NCBI GenBank assembly: GCA_946478845.1
Contig: CAMLDI010000002.1
Location: 1-64,000, forward strand
From: an uncultured Paenibacillaceae bacterium
Lineage (GTDB): Bacteria > Bacillota > Bacilli > Aneurinibacillales > Aneurinibacillaceae
Length of the DNA stretch: 64,000 bases
Reading direction: 5' to 3'
The position numbers were made by a program, and so were the translations under genes. Below, piece after piece: positions 8,980 through 19,300 of the stretch. The first letter of the stretch is position 1, and every line of letters begins with the position of its first letter. Under the pieces are notes generated by a model. The model searched no databases, was not told the origin of the DNA, and worked only from the letters and a program-made list of their open reading frames with translations.

Positions 8980-9672
8980 ATGCGTTTACGAAAAAGACCC
9001 GGTATTAAAGAGAAGATGCTCTCTTATTCACAATGGGTGCCTATGGATGCAGAATTAAATAAAGGGAAATGGTCCCACTTTTTTGGCAATACAAATCCTA
9101 TTTTTGTAGAATTGGGAACAGGAAAAGGTAATTTTATTACCACACTGGCTGAACAAAATCCGTATATAAATTATATTGGTGTTGAATTACATGAAGAAGT
9201 ATTGATTTCCGCGGTAAAAAAAGCAGCGGATAAAGGATTAAATAATATCGCTTTTTTATGGATTAACATAAATCAGTTGGATCAGTTTTTTGGTGAGGGT
9301 GAAGTTGATCGTTTTTATCTCAACTTTAGCGATCCCTGGCCCAAAAAACGCCATAGTAAGCGTCGCCTGACTTACCGTGAGTTTATTCAAAAGTATCTCT
9401 TATTGTTAAAGCCAGAAGGGCAAATTGAACTTAAAACGGATAATGAAGGCCTATATGAATTTAGTTTAAATGAATTTGTGGCAACGGGGTGTTTGCTTAA
9501 AGATATAACCTTCGATTTGCATAGCAGTGTTTTTGCTGAAGGAAATGTTATGACAGAATATGAATCCCGTTTTGTAGAAAAGGGAATGAAAATTTATCGT
9601 TGTGTGGCATGTCCACCGGCACAGTGGTTGCATCAATTCACAAATAGAAAAGAAGAATTATTTGTTATATAA
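8980..9672 (+). CDS. trmB: tRNA (guanine-N7-)-methyltransferase
   Basis: The protein methylates N7 of G46 in the tRNA variable loop using S-adenosylmethionine. The 230-residue sequence shows the SAM-binding motif PIFVELGTGKGNFITTLA near residue 38, then NYIGVELHEEVL. The family signature FSDPWPKKRHSKRRLT lies near residue 116, with the basic residues expected to contact tRNA. It has the usual length (about 215). The start is preceded by AGGTGATG. It keeps its B. subtilis position between ytkL and ytoI, with its own candidate promoter. Confidence 0.95.
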   Translation: MRLRKRPGIKEKMLSYSQWVPMDAELNKGKWSHFFGNTNPIFVELGTGKGNFITTLAEQNPYINYIGVELHEEVLISAVKKAADKGLNNIAFLWININQLDQFFGEGEVDRFYLNFSDPWPKKRHSKRRLTYREFIQKYLLLLKPEGQIELKTDNEGLYEFSLNEFVATGCLLKDITFDLHSSVFAEGNVMTEYESRFVEKGMKIYRCVACPPAQWLHQFTNRKEELFVI

Positions 9673-9721
9673 TAATTTAAGTAGCTATTTGTATTGTTTT
9701 CAATACAGATGGCTTTTTTAT

Positions 9722-9750
9722 TTGTACTTGTTATAGTAAAGGGTTATAAT
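9722..9750 (+). promoter_or_regulatory. Candidate SigA promoter of ytoI
   Basis: TTGTAC at 9722-9727 and TATAAT at 9745-9750 have a 17-base spacer, about 50 bases upstream of the ytoI start. Confidence 0.45.
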
Positions 9751-9798
9751 ATCATTAGTACAGAAGAGCCCCCAAATAATTATTTAAAGGTGAATGTT

Positions 9799-11109
9799 AT
9801 GATTACAAAACACGAACAAATATTGCGATATATTGAAGAACTGGGTGTAGGAAGCAAAATATCCGTAAGGCAGATTGCTAAAGAACTTGAAGTGAGTGAA
9901 GGTACTGCCTATCGGGCGATTAAAGAAGCTGAAGCCCAGGGAATGGTAAGTACCATTGAGCGGGTGGGGACCGTTCGAATAGAAAAGAAACAAAAACAAA
10001 ACATTGAAAAATTAACCTTTGCAGAGGTTGTAAATATTGTTGATGGCCATGTTTTGGGCGGTAGGGAAGGATTGCATAAAACCCTTCATAAATTTGTTAT
10101 TGGGGCCATGAAGTTAGAAGCAATGATGCGCTATGTTGATGCAGGAAGTTTATTGATTGTAGGGAACCGTTATCAGGCCCATAAACTTTCTTTGCAACAT
10201 GATGCTGCTGTTTTAATTACAGGGGGCTTTGATACCAGTGAAGAAGTAAAACAACTGGCTGATGAACTTCAATTGCCCATTATATCAACTAGTTATGATA
10301 CTTTTACTGTTGCGACTTTGATTAACAGGGCCATTTATGATCGATTAATTAAAAAAGAGATAATGATGATAGAGGATATCCTTATACCAATAAAAGAATC
10401 CTTTTATTTAAAAGCAACAGATAAAATCAGTGATTGGTACCAGCTCTCTGATAGTATTGGCCACACCCGTTTTCCTGTTGTAGATGATAATATGAAAGTA
10501 CTTGGGATTGTTACCTCTAAAGATATCATTGGCCATGATGAGCAGATACCCGTTGAAAAAATAATGACAAAGAATCCAATCACAGTAGGTGGCCGTGTAT
10601 CCGTGGCATCTGCTGCCCATATGATGGTTTGGGAAGGGATTGAGCTATTGCCCGTTGTAGATAACCATAAACGAATGATTGGGATTATTAGCCGTCAAGA
10701 TGTATTAAAAGCCCTGCAATATATTCAGAAACAACCTCAAATGGGGGAAACCTTCCCGGATTTGATTATGAATAGTTTTAGGGAAGAAAAAGATGAAAAC
10801 GGAATTTATTTTAAAGGGGAAGTAACCCCGCAAATGACCAATCATCTTGGGAATATTGCCAGTGGGGTCATGACAACACTGATTACAGAAACGGGGAGCA
10901 GAGCAGTACGCCAATATAAGAAAGGGGACATGGTCCCGGAAAATATTATGGTGTATTTCTTAAAACCTGTACAAATTGAAAGTGTCATAGAGATACGGCC
11001 TCGGGTAATGGATGTTAGCCGTAAATTTGGCAAAGTAGAAGTTGAAGTATATCACCAGGGGAACATTGTTGGCAAAGCGATGATGTCCGTACAAATTATT
11101 GAACGGTAA
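9799..11109 (+). CDS. ytoI: YtoI: HTH-DRTGG-CBS-HotDog regulatory protein
   Basis: The 436-residue protein is built from an N-terminal winged helix (residues 5-65, ISVRQIAKELEVSEGTAYRAIKEAE), a DRTGG-like domain (about 75-180), two CBS motifs (about 190-310) and a C-terminal HotDog domain (about 330-436). This matches B. subtilis YtoI (439). CBS pairs usually sense adenine nucleotides, and the HotDog fold suggests an acyl-CoA-type ligand; neither is proven. I chose ATG 9799 with AAAGGTGA at 9787; the frame is open to 9694 without a ribosome site. It converges with ytpI, separated by a bidirectional terminator. Confidence 0.92.
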   Translation: MITKHEQILRYIEELGVGSKISVRQIAKELEVSEGTAYRAIKEAEAQGMVSTIERVGTVRIEKKQKQNIEKLTFAEVVNIVDGHVLGGREGLHKTLHKFVIGAMKLEAMMRYVDAGSLLIVGNRYQAHKLSLQHDAAVLITGGFDTSEEVKQLADELQLPIISTSYDTFTVATLINRAIYDRLIKKEIMMIEDILIPIKESFYLKATDKISDWYQLSDSIGHTRFPVVDDNMKVLGIVTSKDIIGHDEQIPVEKIMTKNPITVGGRVSVASAAHMMVWEGIELLPVVDNHKRMIGIISRQDVLKALQYIQKQPQMGETFPDLIMNSFREEKDENGIYFKGEVTPQMTNHLGNIASGVMTTLITETGSRAVRQYKKGDMVPENIMVYFLKPVQIESVIEIRPRVMDVSRKFGKVEVEVYHQGNIVGKAMMSVQIIER

Positions 11110-11153
11110 AGAAAACTTGGCTGGCGCCAAGCCTTTAGGCGACGGCGGCAGCC
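11107..11153 (+). repeat. Dispersed intergenic repeat, copy A
   Basis: A 47-base segment starting TAAAGAAAACTTGGCTG is 39/47 identical to the reverse complement of 21178-21224. It contains the hairpin CTTGGC-TGGC-GCCAAG. Its first bases overlap the ytoI stop. Both copies are followed at some distance by a CTATA motif. Confidence 0.7.
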
Positions 11154-11167
11154 CTAGTTGCACTTAT

Positions 11168-11201
11168 ACTATAAGAATAAAATTTTATAAATTCTTATAG
11201 T
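11168..11201. repeat. AT-rich inverted repeat between ytoI and ytpI
   Basis: ACTATAAGAAT at 11168-11178 is matched by ATTCTTATAGT at 11191-11201, a perfect 11-base stem with a 12-base loop. It lies between repeat copy A and the shared terminator and may belong to the same mobile repeat unit. Confidence 0.6.
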
Positions 11202-11207
11202 GTAAAG

Positions 11208-11239
11208 AAAAAGCAGGCCTTTAATGGCCTGCTTTTTTT
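11208..11239. terminator. Bidirectional terminator between ytoI and ytpI
   Basis: GCAGGCC pairs with GGCCTGC, flanked by A5 on the left and T7 on the right, so it can serve both converging genes. It overlaps the last two bases of ytpI. Confidence 0.85.
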
Positions 11240-11546
11240 ACTTGGTTCCCTCTTGCAAGATTTTCTTAAAATATTTATGGTTACGAATCCCTATAATGAA
11301 ATTAACTAATCCCATTAAGAGAAAAATAACGGCAAATATTCTACGATAAATTACTAAATCATCAAAAAAGAATTGGTTTGTTCCCAATCCTAATAAGGCA
11401 ATTCCGATAAATATATTCATTCTAGCTTGAAGAAGTTTTCCTTCAGCGCCCGGTTTTCTTCTCCAGGTGAATGCATAATAGACTGAAATAAGCCCTGTTG
11501 TTAAGGTGATAATAGAAATTATTGTTAAGATTGTCTGCAACTTCAA
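11238..11546 (-). CDS. ytpI: YtpI-like membrane protein
   Basis: The 102-residue protein has three predicted membrane segments (about 5-27, 44-60 and 68-88) and a basic C-terminus. Size, hydropathy and position next to ytoI match B. subtilis YtpI. Function is unknown. The gene is read away from natA, so the region 11547-11644 should hold divergent promoters, which I could not assign clearly. Confidence 0.8.
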   Translation of the reverse strand: MKLQTILTIISIITLTTGLISVYYAFTWRRKPGAEGKLLQARMNIFIGIALLGLGTNQFFFDDLVIYRRIFAVIFLLMGLVNFIIGIRNHKYFKKILQEGTK

Positions 11547-11644
11547 ACCGCTTCCTTCCGTATAGAAACTGACTTGTCTTTCATTATTGTACTTATTTTT
11601 GTTCTTTTACGCAAAAAATTATATACAGAAAGGAAGGAGATCTT

Positions 11645-12370
11645 TTGATTAAGGTTGAGAACCTGGAAAAAAGTTTTAAAAAGAAGACTGTGTTGAAGAA
11701 CATATCCTTTACAGTGGGTAAAGGTGAGGTGGTTGGATTACTTGGAGAAAATGGGGCAGGGAAAACCACATTGTTACGTTTGCTTTCCACATTATTAAAA
11801 CCCACAGGTGGAACCCTTCGTGTTGCAGGCTTTGATACGGTTAAACAGCAAGAACAAGTAAGAAAAACCATTGGTGTCCTTTTTGGCGGGGAGACAGGTT
11901 TATATCAACGTCTCACTGCCAGAGAAAATATATATTATTTTGGCAGGCTTTATAAAATGCCTTCACAGCAAATGGAGGCCAGATTACTAGAACTTGCCCA
12001 TTATTTTTCCTTTGAATCATTTTTAGATCGAAAGGTTGGGGAGTTTTCCCGGGGAATGCTGCAAAAAGTGGCAATCGCCCGATCTCTTATTCATGACCCC
12101 GAAGCCATCTTATTAGATGAACCCACTACCGGATTAGATGTAACAAGTGCCCATGGGGTTAGAAAATTGATATTTGATTTAAAAGAACAGGGAAAGACGG
12201 TCATTTTCTCCAGCCATATTATGGAGGAAGTGGAGAGGCTATGCGACCGGGTAATCATGTTACACAATGGAGTCATCCTTTACGATGGGGCATTGCAAAC
12301 CTTGTTTGAAAAAGAGGGCACAGATGATTTAGAGAGGATTTTTATGGCCAGGATTGGAGGTGTTCTCTAA
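11645..12370 (+). CDS. natA: ABC transporter ATP-binding protein, NatA-like
   Basis: The 241-residue ATPase has Walker A LLGENGAGKTTLL (near residue 34), the signature EFSRGMLQKVAIARSL (near 136), Walker B AILLDEPTTGLD (near 156) and the H-loop FSSHIMEEVERL. It pairs with an ABC-2 permease starting at the next base after its stop, like NatA-NatB, which exports sodium in B. subtilis. The start is TTG at 11645 behind GAAAGGAAGGAGAT. Substrate is assigned only by resemblance; other ABC-2 exporters look similar. Confidence 0.8.
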   Translation: MIKVENLEKSFKKKTVLKNISFTVGKGEVVGLLGENGAGKTTLLRLLSTLLKPTGGTLRVAGFDTVKQQEQVRKTIGVLFGGETGLYQRLTARENIYYFGRLYKMPSQQMEARLLELAHYFSFESFLDRKVGEFSRGMLQKVAIARSLIHDPEAILLDEPTTGLDVTSAHGVRKLIFDLKEQGKTVIFSSHIMEEVERLCDRVIMLHNGVILYDGALQTLFEKEGTDDLERIFMARIGGVL

Positions 12371-13579
12371 ATGCAGTGGTGGATTATTGTAAAAAAGGAA
12401 TTCCTCGACCTTTTCCGAGACCGGAAAACCTGGATGACAACGGTTTTAATACCTGTCTTATTAGTCCCATTATTATTTTTTATTATGGGAAATGTATTTA
12501 CGAAATCCAGCGAAGAAGCTAGTAAAGACATTCCTATTGCTATAGAGGATGCTTCTGGACAGGTTGAGAAATGGATTGGACAAAACCCTGCTTTCCAAAT
12601 AAAGCCGGGAATCACTGATTTAGAAAAGGCGGTTAAGGACGGAGATGTACGCTTAGGGGTACGGGTAGATGCTGCTTTTCAACAAAAAGTAGAACAGATG
12701 CAGCCTGTTTCTGTATCTTTATTATTTGATCCATCAGATAATCGTTCCTTGATTTCCATTGGTGTTTTGCAAAACCATCTCAATTTGCTGAACCAGCAGT
12801 TACTGGGTGAACGGTTAGGTGAATTAGGGATTCAGCAACAATCACTAACACCTATAGAAATCAAAGAAGTGAATCTGTCCACGGATGAACAAATGGCTGG
12901 AACGTTTATGTCATTGATTATTCCTTTGTTATTATTAATGTCAGTTGCTACAGGAGGAATGCCTGCAGCCATTGATTTGGTAGCAGGAGAAAAAGAAAGA
13001 GGGACATTAGAGGCTTTATTAACGACCCCGGCTTCTTCTAAGGCAGTTTTGGTGGCAAAATTAATTGTGGTATCTACCATGGGATGTTTAAGTTCTATTG
13101 CTTCCCTTGGAGCTTTTGCATATACGATGACAACCGATGCCTTTCAAAATTTCTCCAGTGTTCCTGGCGAAGGGGGAAATGCTGGTGGGTCATTAAGTTT
13201 GGATATCTTTACCGGACAAAACCTCTTTTTTATTCTTCTGATTATAATTCTGTTAGGAATTATGTTTGCAGGGGTACAGCTGGCATTGAGCACTATTGCG
13301 AAAGGTTTTAAAGAAGCTTCAACCTATATGAGCCCTCTTGTTATTGTGGCAATGATTCCTGCCTATCTCTTAATGCAGACAGGGGCAAAGGAACTTGAAA
13401 CTTATCAATTTGTTTTGCCTATTGTAAATGTCATTGCCATTTTTAAAGAATTTATTTATGGGATTTTTAATATAGGGCATATAGGAATGGTAATTGGAAG
13501 TACATTGATTTATGTAGCGATTGCCGTTGGGATAGCTACGTTTCTCTTTAGAAAAGAGTCCTTTGTATTTAAGCATTGA
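12371..13579 (+). CDS. natB: ABC-2 type permease, NatB-like
   Basis: The 402-residue permease begins MQWWIIVKKEFLDLFRDRKT. It has one membrane helix near residue 25, an extracytoplasmic domain (about 45-180), then five or more helices (185-395), with the cytoplasmic motif AIDLVAGEKERGTLEALLTTP near residue 205 typical of NatB and related exporters. It starts directly after the natA stop, with no gap, so the two are co-translated. Sodium export is the likely role by family, not shown here. Confidence 0.8.
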   Translation: MQWWIIVKKEFLDLFRDRKTWMTTVLIPVLLVPLLFFIMGNVFTKSSEEASKDIPIAIEDASGQVEKWIGQNPAFQIKPGITDLEKAVKDGDVRLGVRVDAAFQQKVEQMQPVSVSLLFDPSDNRSLISIGVLQNHLNLLNQQLLGERLGELGIQQQSLTPIEIKEVNLSTDEQMAGTFMSLIIPLLLLMSVATGGMPAAIDLVAGEKERGTLEALLTTPASSKAVLVAKLIVVSTMGCLSSIASLGAFAYTMTTDAFQNFSSVPGEGGNAGGSLSLDIFTGQNLFFILLIIILLGIMFAGVQLALSTIAKGFKEASTYMSPLVIVAMIPAYLLMQTGAKELETYQFVLPIVNVIAIFKEFIYGIFNIGHIGMVIGSTLIYVAIAVGIATFLFRKESFVFKH

Positions 13580-13616
13580 TGTACAAGTGTGATAAAATTG
13601 AAAAGGAATAAATGAT

Positions 13617-14825
13617 ATGGAAAATTGGAAGAAAAAAATCATTCTATTTTTAGGCAGCCAGACAATTTCCCTTTTTGGATCTTCCCTGGTTCAGTATGCC
13701 ATTATGTGGTATATCACCTTAAACACCCAGTCCGGGGTGATGATGACCATATCGATCCTTTGCGGTTTTGTGCCGACTTTCATTCTTTCACCTTTTGCGG
13801 GGGTGTGGGCAGACCGCTATAATCGTAAAATGTTAATTATTTTATCTGATGCACTTATTGCAATATCAACCCTGGCCTTAGCCATTTTGTTTTTAATGGG
13901 ATATGAATCCCTATGGCTTCTTTTTGTGATATTAGCAATCCGGGCAATCGGTACTGGAATACAAACTCCTGCAATTGGGGCAATTCTGCCCCAACTTGTA
14001 CCGGAAGATAAACTGACAAAGGTAAATGGAGTAAATGGGAGCATTCAAGCTTTTGTAATGCTCATTTCACCAATGGTAAGTGCTGCTCTGTTAACCTTCC
14101 AAACTATTGAAATGATTTTCTTTATTGATGTCATTACTGCAGCCATTGCCATCTTCATATTACTTGCCTTTCTTAAAATTCCTGTGCATGCAAAAGCATT
14201 ACTGAAACAGAAAATCAGTTATTTTATCGATATGAAACAAGGTTTTTTCTACATTAAAGAGCATGATTACTTAAAAAAATACTTTATTTTTTGTGCCATA
14301 TTTTATGTTTTAGTTGCACCAGCAGCCTTTTTAACACCACTACAGGTGACACGCAGTTTTGGTGGTGATGTATGGCGGTTAACGGCAATAGAAATTGCTT
14401 TTTCCATTGGGATGATTTTTGGTGGAATCATTATGGCTTCCTGGGGAGGCTTTAAGAACAAGATTCATACCATGACTTTAGCCAGTTTATTGTTTGGATT
14501 TTGTACTTTTGCCCTGGGGATTGTTCCTGTTTTTTGGATCTATTTATTTTTAATGGGAATCACGGGAATTGCAATGCCTATGTTTAATACACCTTCAACA
14601 GTTTTGTTACAGGAGAAAGTGGAAGGTGATTTTCTTGGAAGGGTATTTGGCGTATTAACGATGCTTTCAACATCTATGATGCCCCTAGGTATGCTTGTAT
14701 TTGGCCCTATAGCCGATTTAATTAAAATTGAATGGTTACTAGTAGGAACTGGGGTTTTGCTGTTTATTCAGAGTTTTTTCTTATTAGGAAGCAAATCATT
14801 GCTTAAGGCAGGACGCGGTTCTTAA
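13617..14825 (+). CDS. MFS transporter (drug or metabolite exporter type)
   Basis: The 402-residue protein has about 12 membrane segments and the MFS motif A-like GVWADRYNRKMLIILSDALIA after helix 2. It resembles the MFS_3 / enterobactin-exporter-like and multidrug group (SQTISLFGSSLVQYAIMWYI at the N-terminus). It follows natB by 37 bases with AAAGGA upstream, so it may be co-transcribed with the NatAB-like genes as part of an export unit. Substrate unknown. A terminator follows at 14843. Confidence 0.85.
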   Translation: MENWKKKIILFLGSQTISLFGSSLVQYAIMWYITLNTQSGVMMTISILCGFVPTFILSPFAGVWADRYNRKMLIILSDALIAISTLALAILFLMGYESLWLLFVILAIRAIGTGIQTPAIGAILPQLVPEDKLTKVNGVNGSIQAFVMLISPMVSAALLTFQTIEMIFFIDVITAAIAIFILLAFLKIPVHAKALLKQKISYFIDMKQGFFYIKEHDYLKKYFIFCAIFYVLVAPAAFLTPLQVTRSFGGDVWRLTAIEIAFSIGMIFGGIIMASWGGFKNKIHTMTLASLLFGFCTFALGIVPVFWIYLFLMGITGIAMPMFNTPSTVLLQEKVEGDFLGRVFGVLTMLSTSMMPLGMLVFGPIADLIKIEWLLVGTGVLLFIQSFFLLGSKSLLKAGRGS

Positions 14826-14842
14826 TAACATTGCAGTTCATA

Positions 14843-14875
14843 AAAGAGCTTCCCTGGAAAAAGGGAAGCTCTTTC
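14843..14875. terminator. Bidirectional terminator
   Basis: GAGCTTCCCT pairs with AGGGAAGCTC around a short A-rich loop, with A-rich and T-rich flanks. It separates the MFS gene from the converging lipoprotein gene. Confidence 0.85.
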
Positions 14876-14887
14876 AAGTTGTCTTTA

Positions 14888-15322
14888 CTATCCAAGTTGC
14901 TGCAATTGATTTAAAAGAGTGCTAATCTCTTTTATAGTGGTAAAAATTTGTGTTTCTTGAAGCTTATCAAGTAAAATTTCTCCATTTTGGATTACCGGCT
15001 GCAATTCCTCAAGAATTAAATTGTTTTTGTCTACGATTTGTTGGTGGAGATTTTCTGCAATTGCTGGTGCATCAATCTGATTAAATTCATTTATTTCAGT
15101 CATCAAGGTATTAATTTGATTTTCCAGTTCAGTTTTTATTTCTGCATTTAAAGCAGCCTCTTGAATCATTTGTGGTGCTTGATCTGCAAAATTGCTTAAA
15201 TTATTTATATGTTCTGTAGCCTTATTTACATATTCTAATGTATTATTTGTTTCCTCAAGAAAAGAGCAACCACTTAATATGAAAGATGTGAGTAAAGCAA
15301 AAATAAAAAAGATTTTTTTCAT
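14888..15322 (-). CDS. Lipoprotein of the DUF6376 type
   Basis: The 144-residue protein has a lipoprotein signal peptide ending in LSGC (cysteine at residue 19), followed by a mostly alpha-helical region rich in N, E, Q and L that looks like a coiled coil. The N-terminal layout SFLEETNNTLEYVNKATEHIN is characteristic of DUF6376 lipoproteins of Bacillales. It should be anchored to the outer face of the membrane. Function unknown. It is read in the same direction as ytrI but separated from it by 82 bases. Confidence 0.75.
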   Translation of the reverse strand: MKKIFFIFALLTSFILSGCSFLEETNNTLEYVNKATEHINNLSNFADQAPQMIQEAALNAEIKTELENQINTLMTEINEFNQIDAPAIAENLHQQIVDKNNLILEELQPVIQNGEILLDKLQETQIFTTIKEISTLLNQLQQLG

Positions 15323-15404
15323 AACGTTTCCCCCTTATAGATCCTTAAACCTTTTTTCTTCATTATGAAATACGAATCTTGTTATAAAAAGTTTCTTTTT
15401 AGTT

Positions 15405-15890
15405 TTATAATTGGGGGATGGCTTTAATTTCTACATAAAAGTGTAAAGTCTCGGAGACTACAAGGGTTTTGAGTTGTACGGTATAGATTTGGTTTTCGAT
15501 GGTATAACGTCGGTCAGCAAGTAAAAGTTGCAGGCCTTCGTGGAAATTAGCCACATGTTCTAAAGGACGGTCTTTGAGAAAAGAGAGGTCTTTGATGATT
15601 AGCCGTTTAGATTCAGTGGCAATCAAAGCATTGGGTGCTTTTGGGTGGATTTCAATGTTTTTTACTGTAGTCTTTTTAGATTTTAGGAGTTTTTCTGTTT
15701 TTTCCATGGTGACAATTTGGCCAAGATATTCAACGTTTTGATTTTCTAGCTCCCTGACTTTGATTAAAAGCCTGTCCAGCTGTTGCCCGTATATAAATAG
15801 AAAAATAATTATTCCTGTAAGCATTCCGAAGATAAATAAAATGATTAAACGAATGTGACGGTAGATATGGCGGCCTGCAGGCACTCTCAT
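15405..15890 (-). CDS. ytrI: Sporulation membrane protein YtrI
   Basis: The 161-residue protein has a basic N-terminus, one membrane helix (about 15-35), a coiled-coil stretch (40-70) and a beta-rich C-terminal domain, as in B. subtilis YtrI (167). It is 5 bases downstream of ytrH and should be co-transcribed. In B. subtilis ytrHI is SigE-dependent and needed for efficient sporulation. Confidence 0.85.
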   Translation of the reverse strand: MRVPAGRHIYRHIRLIILFIFGMLTGIIIFLFIYGQQLDRLLIKVRELENQNVEYLGQIVTMEKTEKLLKSKKTTVKNIEIHPKAPNALIATESKRLIIKDLSFLKDRPLEHVANFHEGLQLLLADRRYTIENQIYTVQLKTLVVSETLHFYVEIKAIPQL

Positions 15891-15895
15891 CTTGA

Positions 15896-16234
15896 TTATT
15901 CCCCTTTAAGGAACCATTGCAGCATTATGGTACAGGTATGGGCTCCCATAAAAGCGCTGATGATATAAATAATTTGCTTAATAATAGGGGAAATATCTCC
16001 TTCTTCAAAAATGCGCTCAATATGCATGAACGAATCAAACGTTCCCCCTAAAGCAGCAACCAATCCCCAGATTTTCAACTTATCTGACCAGTTCATCATT
16101 GTGGAAAAAGGGGGCTGCTGGTTAATAAAAGCAGCTATTCCACTAAATAGAGTTCCTCCAAGAACTATGCCAAAAGCAATAAAAAAGTTTACCGTAATTC
16201 CAGAAAAGAGGCTTATTATCAGGGACTTATTCAT
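15896..16234 (-). CDS. ytrH: Sporulation protein YtrH
   Basis: The 112-residue protein has three predicted membrane segments (about 8-32, 52-65 and 83-105) and family features GIVLGGTLFSGIAAFI and LGGTFDSFMHIERIF. Size and position upstream of ytrI and divergent from dnaE match B. subtilis ytrH. The start follows a GGGGGAA ribosome site. A good SigE-type promoter lies at 16268-16296. Confidence 0.9.
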   Translation of the reverse strand: MNKSLIISLFSGITVNFFIAFGIVLGGTLFSGIAAFINQQPPFSTMMNWSDKLKIWGLVAALGGTFDSFMHIERIFEEGDISPIIKQIIYIISAFMGAHTCTIMLQWFLKGE

Positions 16235-16267
16235 ATTTCCCCCTTAGGACATGATTGGTTTTCTATA

Positions 16268-16296
16268 AAAATATGGAATTGAGGAAAAAAATATGA
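16268..16296 (-). promoter_or_regulatory. Candidate SigE promoter of ytrHI
   Basis: On the minus strand TCATATT (16296-16290) fits the SigE -35 pattern KMATATT. CATATTTT (16275-16268) matches CATACANT at 6 of 8 positions, with a 14-base spacer. It lies 33 bases upstream of ytrH. Confidence 0.55.
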
Positions 16297-16350
16297 TAAA
16301 TGCCTCTGGCAAGTTCCTTTATAATGAAAAATGGAGGGGGGCATGAAACG

Positions 16351-19300
16351 ATGGATGATTCATTTGTACACCTTCATGTACATACGGAATATTCACTTTT
16401 AGAAAGTGGAGCTCGCATTGAGACCCTTGTAAATAAAGCTGCCGACTTCGGCATGAAAGCTCTGGCAATTACGGATTCCTGTGCCATGTATGGTGTGGTG
16501 CCATTTTATCATGCATGCAAAAAAGCAGGCATTAAACCAATTATTGGTGTGGAACTTTTTCTTTCCGAAGAGGAAGAAAAGGAAATGAATAAATTAGTAT
16601 TATTGGCTGAAAATCTTATAGGATATAGAAATTTATTAAAATTGGTTTCCAGTGCCCGTCTTTCTGGGAAAAGGATTCCCGGGGTTTCAAAGAAGATTTT
16701 TCAACTAGAGCCAGAGTTAACAAAAGGGATTATTGCCATTAGCCCTATGTTAGAAAGTGATATTAGCCATTGTTTGCAACAGGGGAATATCCAACAGGCG
16801 GAAGTATTAGCAGAAGAATATAGAAGGTATTTCCCGGAATCTTTTTTTCTTGAAGTCCAGGATCATCGTACATTACAGGAAAAGGAACTATTTGAACCCA
16901 TTATTCAATTAAGTAAAAGGATTTCAATTCCTCTTGTTGCATCGAATCATGTTCATTATGTGAATCAAGAGGATGTGGCCATTTACGAGGCTCTCTGTGC
17001 CATTGGAGAAGGGGTTACTTTAAACCATCTTGAACAAAGTTCTTCCCGAAAAGGAGAGTATTATTTAAAAAGCCATACTGAAATGGCAGAAGTGTTTATT
17101 TTTTTACCGGATGCATTAAAAAATACGATGGCAATCGCCAGCCGTTGCCAGATTGAGATTCCCATGGGGGAATACATTCTGCCTGCCTTTCCTGTTCATC
17201 TGGGAATCAGTTCAATTGATTTCTTGCGCAAGAAATGCGAGGAAGGGATTTATTATCGATATGGAAATGAGAGTTCATCTGCTATTCGAGAAAGATTGGA
17301 TTATGAATTAAGTGTTATTAATAATATGGGATTTGCTGATTATTTTCTCATTGTATGGGATTTTGTAAAGTATGCCAGGGAACATGGGATTGCAGTAGGG
17401 CCTGGCAGGGGATCCGCTGCAGGAAGTTTAGTGGCTTATGTGTTACAAATTACAAACATAGATCCAATCAAATACAAATTGTTGTTTGAACGATTTTTAA
17501 ATCCAGAACGGATTACCATGCCGGATATTGATATTGACTTTAGTTATGAACGCCGGGATGAAGTGATTGATTATGTCAGTCAGAAATATGGCAGGGAACG
17601 GGTAGCCCAAATTATTACATTTGGAACCATGGGAGCTAGGGCGGCAATAAGGGACGTAGGACGTGTTTTAGGGCTTCCTGTGAGTTTGGTAGATAGAATA
17701 GCTAAATTAATCCCACAAGAGCTTGGAGTGACCTTAGAGAAGGCGAGACAGAAGAATAAAAGGTTGGATCAAGTGGTTGAGGAAAATCCACAATTAGAAT
17801 TGCTGTGGAAAATCGCAAAATCCATTGAGGGTATGCCTCGCCACACATCTATCCATGCGGCTGGTGTAGTTATTTCTCGGGATTCTCTGACAGAATATGT
17901 TCCGTTGCAATTGGGCCATGAAGGACATTCTTTAACCCAGTACACCATGGAAGGCCTTGAACAAATTGGCCTTTTAAAAATGGATTTTTTAGCCTTGCGA
18001 AATTTAACCATTATTGAACGGTGTGTAGAACTTATTGAGAAAAATGAGGGCACCCTTTTTCAACTGGATCGCATTCCGTTAAATGATGCATCAACCTATG
18101 ACATGTTAGCTAAGGCTGAAACTGTGGGTGTTTTTCAATTGGAATCCTCAGGTATGAGAAATGTGCTGCGGCAAGTTCAGCCAGCTACTTTTGAAGAAAT
18201 TATTGCCGTATTGGCACTTTTTCGGCCAGGGCCAATGGAATTTATTCCTGAATATGCGAAAGTGAAGAAAAATCCAGGAAAAGTGAACTATTTACATCCT
18301 GACCTTGAGCCTATTTTAAAAGATACCTATGGCTTTATTTTGTATCAGGAACAAATCATGCAAGTAGCTTCGAAATTTGCAGGATTTTCTTTAGGGGAAG
18401 CAGACCTTTTGCGCAGAGCAGTTTCAAAAAAGAAAAAGGAGCTTCTACAGGAACAACGGGAAAAATTTGTTGCTGGATGTTTACGCCAGGGATATGGAGA
18501 TGATTTGGCTAACCATCTCTATGACTGGATTGTCCGTTTTGCCGATTATGGTTTTAACCGAAGCCATAGTGCAGCATATGCATTAATTGCTTATCAAACA
18601 GGATATTTAAAAGTTAATTATCCTGTTTATTATTTAACATCCATGTTACAAATGGCAGCTGGAAACCTGGAAAAAGTTGCAGAGTATATTGATGAATGCA
18701 GGCGGCTATCCCTTTCAATCCTTCCTCCAAACATTAATCGAAGCCAGGGAAATTTTTCAGTTGAAAATTCATCGATTCGGTTTGGATTATATACCATTAA
18801 GAATGTAGGAATTCAGGCAGTAAAACATATTTTAGAAGTTCGTAAAAATGGGGAGTTTAAAGATTTATATGATTTTTGCCAGCGGGTGGATTTGCGAATT
18901 GTGAATCGAAAAGTGATGGAATCTTTAATATTGAGCGGTTCCATGGATTCCTTTTCAGGCCATCGCAGGGCCTTTTTGGCGGCTTTGGATGATGTGATGG
19001 AATGGGGGGGAATCGTCCGTGAAAACAATGCAGAAAACCAGTTATTATTGTTTGAAGAAGGCTCATTAGATCACCCCCCCATTTCCATAGACCTATCTCC
19101 CTTTACACAAAAGGAAAAATTAGAACAGGAGAAAGAAACCCTGGGACTGTATGTTTCAGGGCACCCTCTCGACGGGTTAAGACAATTTTTTTATAATGGT
19201 CTATTTACACCTGTTATACAACTACATGAAGGAAAAGAAGAAAAAATCATTGAATTGGTTGGATTGCTGAAGGAACTGAAAATTATTTCCACAAAGAAAG

